Notes: generated from the letters alone by a model not told the origin. 38,191 nucleotides of DNA from an uncultured Eubacteriales bacterium (GCA_910583765.1 CAJTYS010000036.1:1-38191); one strand, 5' to 3'. Counted from the first letter of the stretch, positions 26,143 through 33,783 are shown. Translations and numbers: made by a program.

Positions 26143-26154
26143 AAATTTCGTTAC

Positions 26155-27084
26155 TTACTGGATGCCGGAAGCATTGAGTACGTCCTTAATTTTGTGCTGC
26201 ACCATGGCCTGGATCGCGTCTCTAGCAGGCCCCAGATACTTTCTAGGGTCAAAATCAGCAGGATGCTCGATCAGATATTTCCTGACTTCCGCGGTCATGG
26301 CAAGCCTCAGATCCGTATCAATGTTCACCTTGCACACGCCGTGCTTGGTGGCTTCTCGGATCATGTCCTCAGGAACGCCCTGAGCACCTGGGATGTCGCC
26401 GCCGTAGTCATTGCATTTTTTCACGAATTCAGGCAGGACCGTGGACGCGCCGTGAAGCACCAGCGGTGTGTCTGGGATCAAAGCATGAATCTTTTCCAGC
26501 CGTTCAAAATCCAAGTATGGTTCGCCTTTGAATTTATAAGCCCCATGGCTGGTGCCAATAGCGACAGCCAGAGAATCGACGCCTGTTTTTTCTACGAATT
26601 CAGCAGCTTCTTCGGGAACCGTGAAAGACGCGGAACGAGCGTCCACTTTGATGTTGTCTTCAATGCCAGCCAGCTTTCCAAGCTCTGCCTCCACTACAAC
26701 GCCTTTACTGTGGGCATAATCCACCACTTCTTTTGTGAGCCGGATGTTTTCTTCAAAAGGATGTTTGGAACCATCGATCATGACGGACGTGAAGCCATCG
26801 TCCACGCATTTTTTGCAGATGTCAAAGTCTTCTCCGTGATCCAGATGGAGCGCGATGTCCAGTCCAGTGTCCAGTATGGCGGCTTCAACCAGTTTGACTA
26901 AGTAGGCAGGTTTGGCGTACTTTCTGGCACCAGCGGAAACCTGCAGAATGAGCGGGGAGTGTTCCGCTTTGGCGGCCTCTACGATCCCCTGAATGATTTC
27001 CATATTATTTACATTGAACGCCCCGATCGCATAGTCCTGTTTCAGTGCCTTTGCGAACATGTCTTTTGTTGTTACTAAAGCCAT
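26155..27084 (-). CDS. fba: Class II fructose-bisphosphate aldolase
   Basis: A 309-residue zinc aldolase of glycolysis and gluconeogenesis. The zinc and catalytic region LHLDHGEDFD lies near residues 79-88, followed by SVMIDGSKHPFEENI, the phosphate-binding IGTSHGAYKFKGEP near 177-190, and VLHGASTV and KVNIDTDLRLA towards the end. The length is normal. AGGAGG lies shortly before the ATG on the reverse strand, and a TATAAT -10 is seen at 27124-27129 without a clear -35. It is read against pncB. Confidence 0.96.
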   Translation of the reverse strand: MALVTTKDMFAKALKQDYAIGAFNVNNMEIIQGIVEAAKAEHSPLILQVSAGARKYAKPAYLVKLVEAAILDTGLDIALHLDHGEDFDICKKCVDDGFTSVMIDGSKHPFEENIRLTKEVVDYAHSKGVVVEAELGKLAGIEDNIKVDARSASFTVPEEAAEFVEKTGVDSLAVAIGTSHGAYKFKGEPYLDFERLEKIHALIPDTPLVLHGASTVLPEFVKKCNDYGGDIPGAQGVPEDMIREATKHGVCKVNIDTDLRLAMTAEVRKYLIEHPADFDPRKYLGPARDAIQAMVQHKIKDVLNASGIQ

Positions 27085-27166
27085 TTTTTTATCCTCCTAA
27101 ATGATTTCTGATGTACTATGGTTATTATACACTGATTAGAAGGAAAATCATACCGGTTTTATTGAT

Positions 27167-27532
27167 TTATCTGGAATTTTGATTATTTCCCAGCATGGAG
27201 AGGATCGGACCTAAGGCCTGCATGGCTCCCTGCAAGTCTATGTTAGGCATGGCAGCGGGAACAGGCGCGGGAGCTGGCGGTGGATCCAGATCTTCTATGG
27301 GCTGGGCAGACGCGGGCACATGGGCAGACGCGGGCGGGGGTGAAAATGAACGAGGCTTGTTTGCCAGGCTTCCTCCCATGCGGCGCAGTTCATTGACTTT
27401 TTCCAGGGCATTGACGGCTCCATGGAGCTGGTCCAGCATGGAATCCAGCCCTGAGGAAGCACCGTAAGAACTGCCGGATGTCCGGCTGCCTCCTGTGGCC
27501 GCAGCCAGAAGTAGTAATGCAAAAGGATTCAT
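27167..27532 (-). CDS. Small protein with Pro/Ala-rich linker, unknown
   Basis: A 121-residue protein starting MNPFALLLLAAATGG. GGAGG nine bases upstream selects this ATG; an in-frame ATG five codons earlier overlaps the ribosome site. It has a short hydrophobic N-terminus followed by Gly/Ser, a helical segment (LDSMLDQLHGAVNALEKVNE), a Pro/Ala-rich linker (residues about 63-98) and a C-terminal helix (LQGAMQALGPILSMLG). The N-terminus is too short for a clear signal peptide. It diverges from another small helical protein 116 bases away. I do not recognise a family. Confidence 0.65.
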   Translation of the reverse strand: MNPFALLLLAAATGGSRTSGSSYGASSGLDSMLDQLHGAVNALEKVNELRRMGGSLANKPRSFSPPPASAHVPASAQPIEDLDPPPAPAPVPAAMPNIDLQGAMQALGPILSMLGNNQNSR

Positions 27533-27648
27533 ATATGTAACCTCCATCTTCCTATAATTACTGTCATATTATGAAAAATACGATGTCTTTGTGCAGGCTG
27601 GGCGCATATATATATTGTAGCACTTGTAGAAAGAAAGGAAGGATTAAC

Positions 27649-27903
27649 ATGGATCAAAAAATTTTGATGGATCTGGCCAAACAGCTGGGACTGCCGGAAC
27701 AGGCGGCAGAAGCCAAGGCCAATGAGTATATGGGGAAAAGCGATGAGGAGATCCTCAGGGAAATCAAAAAAATAAAAGCGGTCATCAAACGTGACCGCAA
27801 AACTTATGAAAAACAAATGCAAACCATCAGGGCGCTGGCTGCCACAATGAACGGACAGCAAAGAGCCAGACTGCAGAAAATCATAGATCTGCTAGAATCG
27901 TAA
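27649..27903 (+). CDS. Small helical protein, unknown
   Basis: An 84-residue, highly charged protein predicted to be helical throughout (EEILREIKKIKAVIKRDRKT), with no membrane segment. AAAGGAAGGA directly before the ATG selects this start; a longer frame upstream lacks one. A weak promoter (TTGTGC, 16 bases, TATATT; 27589-27616) lies in the divergent region. Its stop is five bases from the end of the gene on the opposite strand, with no terminator between. No family is recognised. Confidence 0.7.
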   Translation: MDQKILMDLAKQLGLPEQAAEAKANEYMGKSDEEILREIKKIKAVIKRDRKTYEKQMQTIRALAATMNGQQRARLQKIIDLLES

Positions 27904-27908
27904 GAGTA

Positions 27909-28241
27909 TCAAGGCGCGGCCGTCGCAGCAGTTGTGGCGGCCGCTGTCGTTGGCACGGTGGTCGTAGCCGTTGTCGGCGGGATGGTTGGCTCAGTGACAG
28001 CGGTGGTCGCTGCTGTTGTTTCTGTCTCTGGAGGCGCTGTGGCTGGAGGCGCGGTCTCTGTGGAAACCGTTTCTGGCACAGTGGTCTGTTCCGCTGCTGT
28101 GGAGGTGGCGTTCGCCAGAGTTTCTGGATAAGCCATGATCCGGTCGATTCTGACATATATGATCAGCGCGGCGGCCAGCAGAATGATCACTGCCACAATG
28201 ATGTCGTTTTTATCATAAAAAAAATCTTTGATTCGATTCAT
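27909..28241 (-). CDS. Membrane-anchored protein with Thr/Pro/Ala-rich tail
   Basis: A 110-residue protein with a basic N-terminus (MNRIKDFFYDKND), one hydrophobic helix at about residues 14-30 (IIVAVIILLAAALIIYV) and then about 70 residues made almost only of Thr, Ala, Pro, Val and Glu, with repeated TTAA/TTV units. This looks like an anchored surface protein with a stiff, possibly modified stalk and no folded head domain. AAGGAG precedes the ATG. The repetitive composition makes copy-number change by slippage likely. Confidence 0.65.
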   Translation of the reverse strand: MNRIKDFFYDKNDIIVAVIILLAAALIIYVRIDRIMAYPETLANATSTAAEQTTVPETVSTETAPPATAPPETETTAATTAVTEPTIPPTTATTTVPTTAAATTAATAAP

Positions 28242-28323
28242 GGGACATGCTCCTTCTCAATGTCATAGATATTCCTAATTATAAATAGTAACTCTGTTTC
28301 TAGAGTACCACACTTTGTCCGGT

Positions 28324-28346
28324 TTCACAAATTTAAATTTTGTGAA
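28324..28346. repeat. Inverted repeat upstream of the rluA-type gene
   Basis: TTCACAAA and TTTGTGAA are exact inverses seven bases apart, 44 bases upstream of the -10 at 28390. It could be an operator; no T-run follows, so it is not a clear terminator. Confidence 0.35.
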
Positions 28347-28389
28347 GTTTTCTTCACATAGCATCTATACTTTTATGGTGGATTTGTTG

Positions 28390-28395
28390 TATAAT
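28390..28395 (+). promoter_or_regulatory. -10 box directly before the rluA-type start codon
   Basis: TATAAT ends seven bases before the ATG, so transcription would begin at about the start codon. No clear -35 or ribosome site is seen. Confidence 0.4.
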
Positions 28396-28402
28396 AAATG
28401 TT

Positions 28403-29371
28403 ATGGTAAAATTAACAATAACAGAGAATGAACAGAACCAGAGGCTGGACCGATTCTTGAAAAAGTATCTTAAGAGCGCTCCCCTGAGCCATATCTACAA
28501 ATTGATACGCAAAGACATCAAGGTCAACGGCAGGCGGGCAAAAGCAGACACCTTGCTTTGCCAGGGCGATGAGATCAGTTTGTACATGGACGAAGCGGCT
28601 CTGCAGGGTCAGGTCAGGCAGAAAAAGACTGCAGCGGCCAAAAGGCAGTTTGGGATCGCCTATGAGGATGATGACCTGCTGATCGTGGACAAGCCTTTCG
28701 GTCTTTTGACCCATGGGGATTCCAGGGAAAAGAAAAATACCTTGGCTAATCAGGTGTGCGGCTATCTTCAGGAAAAAGGCGAATACCAGCCTGGCAGGGA
28801 AAGGACTTTCGTTCCCTCACCAGTGAACAGATTGGACCGCAATACCACTGGTCTGGTGATCTTTGGAAAAAACAACAGGGCACTGCAGGCGCTGAACTCC
28901 ATGATGCGGGAAAAAGGCCAGGTGAGCAAATGGTACTTGACTATCACTGCGGGAGAACTGAACAAGGCCTTGACGCTGACTGACCGGATGGAAAAGGATC
29001 CACGTCTGAATCGGACCTTTGTGCTGCCTCTGGATTCGGAAGCCGGAAAAGTCATGGAGACTGTGGCCCGTCCCCTGCAAAGGAAAAATGGCTTCACGCT
29101 AACAGAAGTCCAGCTGATCACAGGACGGACCCATCAGATCCGCGTCCATCTTAGCGAAGCTGGTTTTCCGGTCATCGGTGATGTGAAATACGGGAGACAG
29201 AACGTGAACCGGAACATGAAACAGCGGTTCGGCCTTACGACCCAGCTGCTCCATGCTTACAAGCTGCGGTTCAATGAGACAGATCCCTATTTGAAGCACT
29301 TGGCAGGAAAGGAGATCACAGCCGCTCTGCCAGAGAGCTTTGAACGAATAAAAAAGCAGATATTTGATTAA
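28403..29371 (+). CDS. RluA-family 23S rRNA pseudouridine synthase
   Basis: A 322-residue protein with an N-terminal S4 RNA-binding domain (NQRLDRFLKKYLKSAPLSHI, residues about 12-60) and a pseudouridine synthase domain with the catalytic Asp145 in NRLDRNTTGL and the later RTHQIRVHL motif. It resembles RluC/RluD enzymes that modify 23S rRNA. The start fits the S4 domain, yet no Shine-Dalgarno sequence precedes it. The first signal peptidase gene begins 22 bases after its stop, so it may lead that operon. Confidence 0.9.
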   Translation: MVKLTITENEQNQRLDRFLKKYLKSAPLSHIYKLIRKDIKVNGRRAKADTLLCQGDEISLYMDEAALQGQVRQKKTAAAKRQFGIAYEDDDLLIVDKPFGLLTHGDSREKKNTLANQVCGYLQEKGEYQPGRERTFVPSPVNRLDRNTTGLVIFGKNNRALQALNSMMREKGQVSKWYLTITAGELNKALTLTDRMEKDPRLNRTFVLPLDSEAGKVMETVARPLQRKNGFTLTEVQLITGRTHQIRVHLSEAGFPVIGDVKYGRQNVNRNMKQRFGLTTQLLHAYKLRFNETDPYLKHLAGKEITAALPESFERIKKQIFD

Positions 29372-29393
29372 GATAGTGATGAGAGGAGTTTCT

Positions 29394-29930
29394 ATGTCAC
29401 AAACAACACAGCAGGATTGGCGGCGCAGGTATCGGCCTTACATAGTAGCAGGCGTTTTGGCTTTTGTTCTTACCATGCTCGTGGCTCCTGAAATCAACGA
29501 AGGAAGCGCCATGGAACCCACGCTGAAGGATGGACAGGTTCTGGTGATCGTCAAGACCTCCTATTCTGCGAAGCGGGGAGAGCCGGAACTGGGCCAGGTG
29601 GTGGCTTTGGAAAAAACATTGGCACCAGATGTTTCAAAGGATAATATCATAGGAAGAGTCGTAGGTCTTCCAGGTGACAAGATCAAGATAAAAGATGGAA
29701 AGGTCTACCGCAATGGCAAAGAATACGTGACAAAGTCCGGCATCGCGGGAGCGAAAGGTGAATGCGATGTCACGGTGAGCAAGGATGACGTGTTCTTGCT
29801 TTCGGATAACAGAGCGTCTGATCAGGACAGCAGAAATCCAAAGCTGGGACCAGTGAACATGCGGGAAATCAAAGGAAATGTCAAGCTGATCATATGGCCG
29901 CTTGGCGATTTTGGGGGGATTGGAGAATGA
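29394..29930 (+). CDS. Signal peptidase I paralogue lacking both catalytic residues
   Basis: A 178-residue protein with one N-terminal helix (residues 15-31) and the signal peptidase I fold: box B EGSAMEPTL, box D GRVVGLPGDKIKI and box E SDNRASDQDSRNPKLGPV. Aligned to box B of active enzymes (G-x-S-M-x-P-T), the nucleophile position is Ala39, and in box D the general base Lys (VKR in the neighbours) is Gly87. The rest is well conserved, so it looks like a maintained pseudoenzyme and not decay. GAGAGGAG selects ATG 29394. Its stop overlaps the start of the active paralogue (ATGA), so both are made together; a role as partner or regulator is inference. Confidence 0.88.
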   Translation: MSQTTQQDWRRRYRPYIVAGVLAFVLTMLVAPEINEGSAMEPTLKDGQVLVIVKTSYSAKRGEPELGQVVALEKTLAPDVSKDNIIGRVVGLPGDKIKIKDGKVYRNGKEYVTKSGIAGAKGECDVTVSKDDVFLLSDNRASDQDSRNPKLGPVNMREIKGNVKLIIWPLGDFGGIGE

Positions 29931-30427
29931 AAAGTTTAGTTAGAGATATTGTGATCGCATTGGTGATCGTCATTGCCATTACTATGGTCATCAAGCCAAC
30001 GATTGTGAAAGAGACTTCCATGCAGCCTACGCTGTACGAGAACAATTATCTGTTGGTCAACAAGCAGGCGTACCGCTTTGGAGAAGAAGAACGGGGAGAC
30101 ATCATTGTGTTCCATTCCAGTTTGGAGGACAAAGAGTTGCTGATCAAGCGGATCATCGGTCTTCCAGGGGATACCATCACCATTGATCAAGGAAAGGTGT
30201 TCCTCAATGGCACGGAGCTGAAAGAGGATTATACGCTGGAGGGTGAAACTCCGGGAGAAGTGCGGGACTTCATCGTACCAGAAGGGCAGCTGTTCGTTAT
30301 GGGTGACAACCGACGGGTCAGCATTGACAGCCGCTCGGAAAAGGTGGGCTGCGTGGATAAAGACGATGTGATGGGAAAGGCTTTTGTCAGGCTGTACCCA
30401 TTTAATGAAATCGGCAGCATTTATTAA
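29927..30427 (+). CDS. lepB: Signal peptidase I, active-type paralogue
   Basis: A 166-residue type I signal peptidase with one N-terminal membrane helix (residues 7-24). Box B is ETSMQPTL with Ser31 as nucleophile; box D is LLIKRIIGLPGD with Lys74 as general base; box E is GDNRRVSIDSR. It should cut signal peptides from secreted proteins on the outer face of the membrane. The start overlaps the stop of the preceding paralogue. Of the three, this is closest to ordinary SipS-like enzymes. Confidence 0.93.
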   Translation: MKSLVRDIVIALVIVIAITMVIKPTIVKETSMQPTLYENNYLLVNKQAYRFGEEERGDIIVFHSSLEDKELLIKRIIGLPGDTITIDQGKVFLNGTELKEDYTLEGETPGEVRDFIVPEGQLFVMGDNRRVSIDSRSEKVGCVDKDDVMGKAFVRLYPFNEIGSIY

Positions 30428-30507
30428 ATCGCGGGACCGGTCATATGCATACATAGCAAACCCTGATAGGATTACATATCGCTGCATGGAGAAAGGGGAA
30501 GTGACGT

Positions 30508-31005
30508 GTGAAGACCGGAAAAATGAAGATCTTATTGTTTGTTTTCGCAGGGATTCTGGGGGTCTTGACAGCCCTTGGCGTTACTTGTGCGTTTAGCGTC
30601 ATGAAGATCCAGGGGGAATCCATGGAGCCTGCTATGGCAAAGGGTGAGATTGTTGTCATCAACAAGCTGGCCTATTTTTTCCAGGAGCCAAAGGTAGGTG
30701 ACGCCGCGGCGTTCCATTGCAGTGTTTACAGCGAAGATGGGGAAAGCAGCACGCTGGTCAAGAGGATCGTGGCCGCAGAAGGCGACCAAGTGGAGATTAA
30801 AGATGGAATGCTCTATGTGAATGACAAGATTTATGTCCAGGATGAGGCGATCCCTGTTTATATGGAGGACATGGAAAAAATGACCATTGGAAAAGACAAG
30901 GTCTTTGTCCTCAGCGATAACAGAGGCGCGGTGTTAGATAGTCGGGATCAGGCCGTGGGCCAGCTGGATGTTTCAGAATTAATGGGAAAAGTTTGTTTTA
31001 AATAA
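30508..31005 (+). CDS. Signal peptidase I paralogue with unusual box D
   Basis: A 165-residue paralogue starting with GTG, selected by AAAGGGGAA eight bases before; an ATG five codons later is possible. One N-terminal helix (residues 7-30). Box B is GESMEPAM with Ser38; box D is LVKRIVAAEGD with Lys85, differing from the usual GLPGD; box E is SDNRGAVLDSRD. Both catalytic residues are present, so it should be active, possibly with different preference. It lies 80 bases after the second paralogue and 15 bases before smpB. Confidence 0.88.
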   Translation: MKTGKMKILLFVFAGILGVLTALGVTCAFSVMKIQGESMEPAMAKGEIVVINKLAYFFQEPKVGDAAAFHCSVYSEDGESSTLVKRIVAAEGDQVEIKDGMLYVNDKIYVQDEAIPVYMEDMEKMTIGKDKVFVLSDNRGAVLDSRDQAVGQLDVSELMGKVCFK

Positions 31006-31020
31006 AGTGGGAAAGTGATT

Positions 31021-31473
31021 ATGAGTGAGAAGAAAGTTGTGGCTAACAATAAAAAAGCCCGGCATGATTATTTCATTGAAGAGACGTATGAGGCGGGAAT
31101 CGTCCTTACTGGGACGGAAATCAAGTCCATCCGCCAGGGAAAAGTCAATATCAAAGAGAGTTATGCCAAAATCGAAAAAGAAGAATTGATCATTTATGGG
31201 ATGCACATCAGCCCTTATGACCATGGGAATCGTTTTAACGTGGATCCGCTGCGGCCGAGGAAATTGCTGTTACATAAGCGGGAAATCCGAAAACTGACAG
31301 GGTATATCACATTAAAAGGTTTGACATTAGTGCCCCTTAGGATGTATATTAATGAAAGAGGGCGGGCAAAGCTGGAAATCGCAGTCGCCCGCGGCAAGAA
31401 GGACTATGACAAGAGGAACGCTATCGCAAAGAGAGACGCTGACAGAAGAATGCAGCAGGCTATGAGAAAATAA
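31021..31473 (+). CDS. smpB: SsrA-binding protein
   Basis: A 150-residue protein with the SmpB beta-barrel (ARHDYFIEETYEAGIVLTGT, EIKSIRQGKVNIKESYAKI) and the C-terminal basic tail KDYDKRNAIAKRDADRRMQQ that enters the empty decoding site. It carries tmRNA to stalled ribosomes. ssrA itself lies 560 bases downstream on the same strand, separated by one small gene. I start at ATG 31021; a GTG two codons earlier is open. Confidence 0.96.
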   Translation: MSEKKVVANNKKARHDYFIEETYEAGIVLTGTEIKSIRQGKVNIKESYAKIEKEELIIYGMHISPYDHGNRFNVDPLRPRKLLLHKREIRKLTGYITLKGLTLVPLRMYINERGRAKLEIAVARGKKDYDKRNAIAKRDADRRMQQAMRK

Positions 31474-31486
31474 GAGAGGTGCGATC

Positions 31487-31774
31487 ATGCAGGATTTTTT
31501 AAGCAAAGCAGGTAAAGTAGCAAAGAACACAGCTGGGAAAGCTGCTGATAAAGCCGGTGACTTGGTAGAAGTGGGTAAGATGAAAGCGAAAATCAGCTCC
31601 GCGAAATCGGAGATCGCTTCCCTCGAAAAAAAGATGGGGCACTACTATTTTGAGCAGTACATGGATGGCATGGCAGTGGATGCGATCATCGGAGAGCTGT
31701 GTGAAGAAATCAAACGGCAGATGGACGAGATTCGGGTGCTGGAAATGAAGATCCAGGACGTGAAAGCGGATTAG
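31487..31774 (+). CDS. Small coiled-coil protein between smpB and ssrA, unknown
   Basis: A 95-residue protein, helical throughout. Residues 1-30 are amphipathic and Ala/Lys/Gly-rich (KAGKVAKNTAGKAADKAG), then a likely coiled coil (KMKAKISSAKSEIASLEKKM), and a second helix in the C-terminal third. GAGAGGTG precedes the ATG and it follows smpB after 13 bases, so co-transcription is likely. I do not recognise a family. Confidence 0.72.
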   Translation: MQDFLSKAGKVAKNTAGKAADKAGDLVEVGKMKAKISSAKSEIASLEKKMGHYYFEQYMDGMAVDAIIGELCEEIKRQMDEIRVLEMKIQDVKAD

Positions 31775-31864
31775 AGCAGGGCTGAATCGGTCAGCCAAAT
31801 GCTGGAAATATAAAAAACGCAGCCATGCGCTGGATCGCAAATAAAAATTTCACCAAATTTTCAT

Positions 31865-31893
31865 TTGCGATTTTCAGCGGTTTGTCATATAAT
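31865..31893 (+). promoter_or_regulatory. Probable ssrA promoter
   Basis: TTGCGA, 17 bases, TATAAT. It would give a precursor with about 135 extra bases at the 5' end, to be removed by processing. The rest of 31775-32033 shows no gene. Confidence 0.5.
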
Positions 31894-32033
31894 AAAACTA
31901 GAAATCAGCAGAAAGCTTTTGATTATATCGGAAATATTGATCACGATTTTCCAAAAAATCAATAAGGGCTGTTGTCGAAAAAGAATCTACAAAGTTGATG
32001 TTGTTCTTTTTAGGCGTTTTTCTGCTGTGATTT

Positions 32034-32395
32034 GGGGATGTCTTTGGTTTCGACGGGGGTGTAGAAGCCGGAGCAGCGAGCCGCAGTTTGCCCAGTCTGC
32101 GTTAAAAGGGGCACGTTAAATATAAACGCTAAAAATAGAACAAACAATTTCGCAATGGCAGCGTAAGGCTGCGCGAACATCGGCCCAGGTTCACCTGCAG
32201 GCTTGGATCCCGGTGTCAAACATGCAGGAAAACTCTATGTGAATTCCTGGCAGCATAGGGGAACAACAGGATAGCTGATGGAAAAGCCTGCTTTTGGGCG
32301 TTTCCGGATGCGAAGCTTTAAAACAAAAGCTGCGCTCGGAGAAACTCTTGTGGAAATGCTTTCGGACGCGAGTTCGATTCTCGCCATCTCCACCA
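32034..32395 (+). ncRNA. ssrA: tmRNA
   Basis: A 362-base transfer-messenger RNA. The 5' GGGGATG pairs with CATCTCC near the 3' end (one G-T pair), followed by ACCA. GGTTTCGACGGGG near the 5' end and GTTCGATTCTCGCC in the T arm are the standard motifs. The tag frame appears to be 32128-32166, coding AKNRTNNFAMAA before TAA, with the hydrophobic end expected for proteolysis. It frees stalled ribosomes together with SmpB. Its 3' end is the attachment site of the integrated element. Confidence 0.96.
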
Positions 32396-32398
32396 TGG

Positions 32399-32428
32399 GA
32401 ACGTTGAAATTTCAACGTTCTTTTCTTT
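32399..32428 (+). terminator. Terminator downstream of ssrA
   Basis: A perfect 22-base palindrome (32399-32420, centre CGTTGAAATTTCAACG) followed by TTTTCTTTTA. The central 16 bases equal those of the terminator at 16887. Confidence 0.75.
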
Positions 32429-32435
32429 TATAATC

Positions 32436-32468
32436 AAAAATGACGTAAAAATGACGTAAAAATGACGT
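32436..32468. repeat. Three 11-base direct repeats next to the attachment site
   Basis: AAAAATGACGT is repeated three times without gaps and is followed by a partial fourth unit. Position between the ssrA 3' end and the integrase gene suits arm-type sites bound by the N-terminal domain of the integrase. Confidence 0.6.
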
Positions 32469-32478
32469 AAAATGTTTT

Positions 32479-33633
32479 TCAGTACTTGCTCTCCGCATAG
32501 AACATGTCCAGCCTTTTTGCGTCCTCATGCTCTGTCTTTTCGAGGATGTGCATGTAAGTTCGTAGCGTAGTTGTCTCTTCGCTGTGACCTACTTTTTTGC
32601 TGATCTTATGAATGTCAATCCCTAAGTGGGCCAGTAACGCCACATGGGTATGCCGTAATTGATGAAACGTGATTCGGTGAACTCCATCTAGATGTTCAAT
32701 AAAATTAATGAACCACCTGGAAGGGTTTCTAGGGAAAATTGGTTCTCCAAATTCATTAACTAAAACATAACCTGAGTCGCTCCACTTAGAACCGAAGAGA
32801 AGTTTTTGTTCTTTTTGATAAGCCCTAAGTCTATGTAAGTACGAGATGCAGATTTCAGGGAGCGCAAGTGTTCGGTTGCTGTTATCCGTTTTGAGGTCAT
32901 ACTCAATGATTCCTACTTCATGGATATATGCTCTCTGGCGTACTAGTTTCATTTCTGCAGCGTCAAAATCTATGTCTGGCCACATCAACCCTGTAAGCTC
33001 ACCCAAACGAATTCCAGTAAAAAGAGTAAGTATGGTTGCAGCGACATATTGGAGTTCTTCATCGGCTTCGCCTTCAAGGGCCGCAAGCAAAATTTTTATC
33101 TCCTCCAACCTCAAATAATCGGCCTCTTTCTTTTTTAGCGGTGGCAAATCTACAAGGTTGCATGGATTGCTGTTTACAAGTTCCCATTTGATTGCTGAAT
33201 CATACATGGTGCGTAATAAAGAATGCGCTCCTCGTATTGTTTTTGGGGCTAAATCTTTTTCCTCTGACAAATAATTGACCCATTCCTGAACCTGCAGACG
33301 CTTTAAGGCTGATATTTTTTTTCGCCCTAAGACTGGTTTGATTTGATGCTTCATGAATGTCGTGTATCTAGCGATTGTCCGTTCTTTTAGTTTTTTAGGT
33401 TTACAATAATTTTTTAAAAACATGTCCCAAAAGTTTTCGATCGTTAGGTTGCCTGGCCTTGAATAATCACCTGCTTCGCATTTCGCATAAAACTTCGCCA
33501 ATTCCTTTTCTGCCTGCTTTTTGGTTCCATGGACGGTCTTGCTGTATCGGTTTGGCTTCCCTGTGAAATCGGTCCCGATCGTGACTTCCAGATACCAGCT
33601 GTCGTTACCTCTCTTTCTCATTGTTCCTGGCAT
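32479..33633 (-). CDS. int: Tyrosine-type site-specific integrase
   Basis: A 384-residue tyrosine recombinase. Residues 1-55 look like an arm-binding AP2-like domain (YLEVTIGTDFTGKPNRYSKT), about 62-160 the core-binding SAM-like domain, and 175-375 the catalytic domain, with Arg209 (GIRLGEL), Lys248, His324 and Arg327 (HQLRHTH), His350 (GHSEE) and Tyr360 (TYMHIL) all present. AGGAGG seven bases before selects the ATG. The gene lies beside the tmRNA 3' end, its presumed target. It is co-oriented with the DUF4041 and repressor genes, so may belong to the lysogeny operon. Confidence 0.95.
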   Translation of the reverse strand: MPGTMRKRGNDSWYLEVTIGTDFTGKPNRYSKTVHGTKKQAEKELAKFYAKCEAGDYSRPGNLTIENFWDMFLKNYCKPKKLKERTIARYTTFMKHQIKPVLGRKKISALKRLQVQEWVNYLSEEKDLAPKTIRGAHSLLRTMYDSAIKWELVNSNPCNLVDLPPLKKKEADYLRLEEIKILLAALEGEADEELQYVAATILTLFTGIRLGELTGLMWPDIDFDAAEMKLVRQRAYIHEVGIIEYDLKTDNSNRTLALPEICISYLHRLRAYQKEQKLLFGSKWSDSGYVLVNEFGEPIFPRNPSRWFINFIEHLDGVHRITFHQLRHTHVALLAHLGIDIHKISKKVGHSEETTTLRTYMHILEKTEHEDAKRLDMFYAESKY

Positions 33634-33701
33634 AATATCGCCTCCTTTTTTTATTTTGGGTATAAAAAAATACCGGTCTTGTAAAAAGTCGGCTACAATG
33701 G

Positions 33702-33779
33702 TACAATAATCTTGCTACGGATAGGTTGTATCATTGCAGCCATCAACATCGGCTCCCAGAGATGGGGGCTTTTGTTTTG
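33702..33779 (+). ncRNA. Candidate small RNA between int and the DUF4041 gene
   Basis: On the strand opposite to its neighbours lies a promoter TTGTAA (33679-33684), 17 bases, TACAAT (33702-33707), followed about 45 bases later by the hairpin GCTCCCA-GAGA-TGGGGGC and TTTTGTTTT. The RNA would run from about 33714 to 33779. No open frame with a ribosome site fits inside. Such a short unit between convergent lysogeny transcripts may act as an antisense RNA; no known family is recognised. Confidence 0.4.
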
Positions 33780-33783
33780 TCAT

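Noticed and set aside
27881..28156. Alternative reverse frame full of Arg, Gln and Pro
   Set aside because: It is a frame-shifted reading of the repetitive Thr/Pro/Ala tail of the 27909-28241 gene; only the latter has a start site and membrane helix.
31865..32119. Open frame running into tmRNA
   Set aside because: It overlaps the conserved 5' end of ssrA and has no ribosome site.
32436..32475. Tandem repeats considered as a CRISPR array
   Set aside because: The units are 11 bases with no spacers, and no cas genes are nearby.
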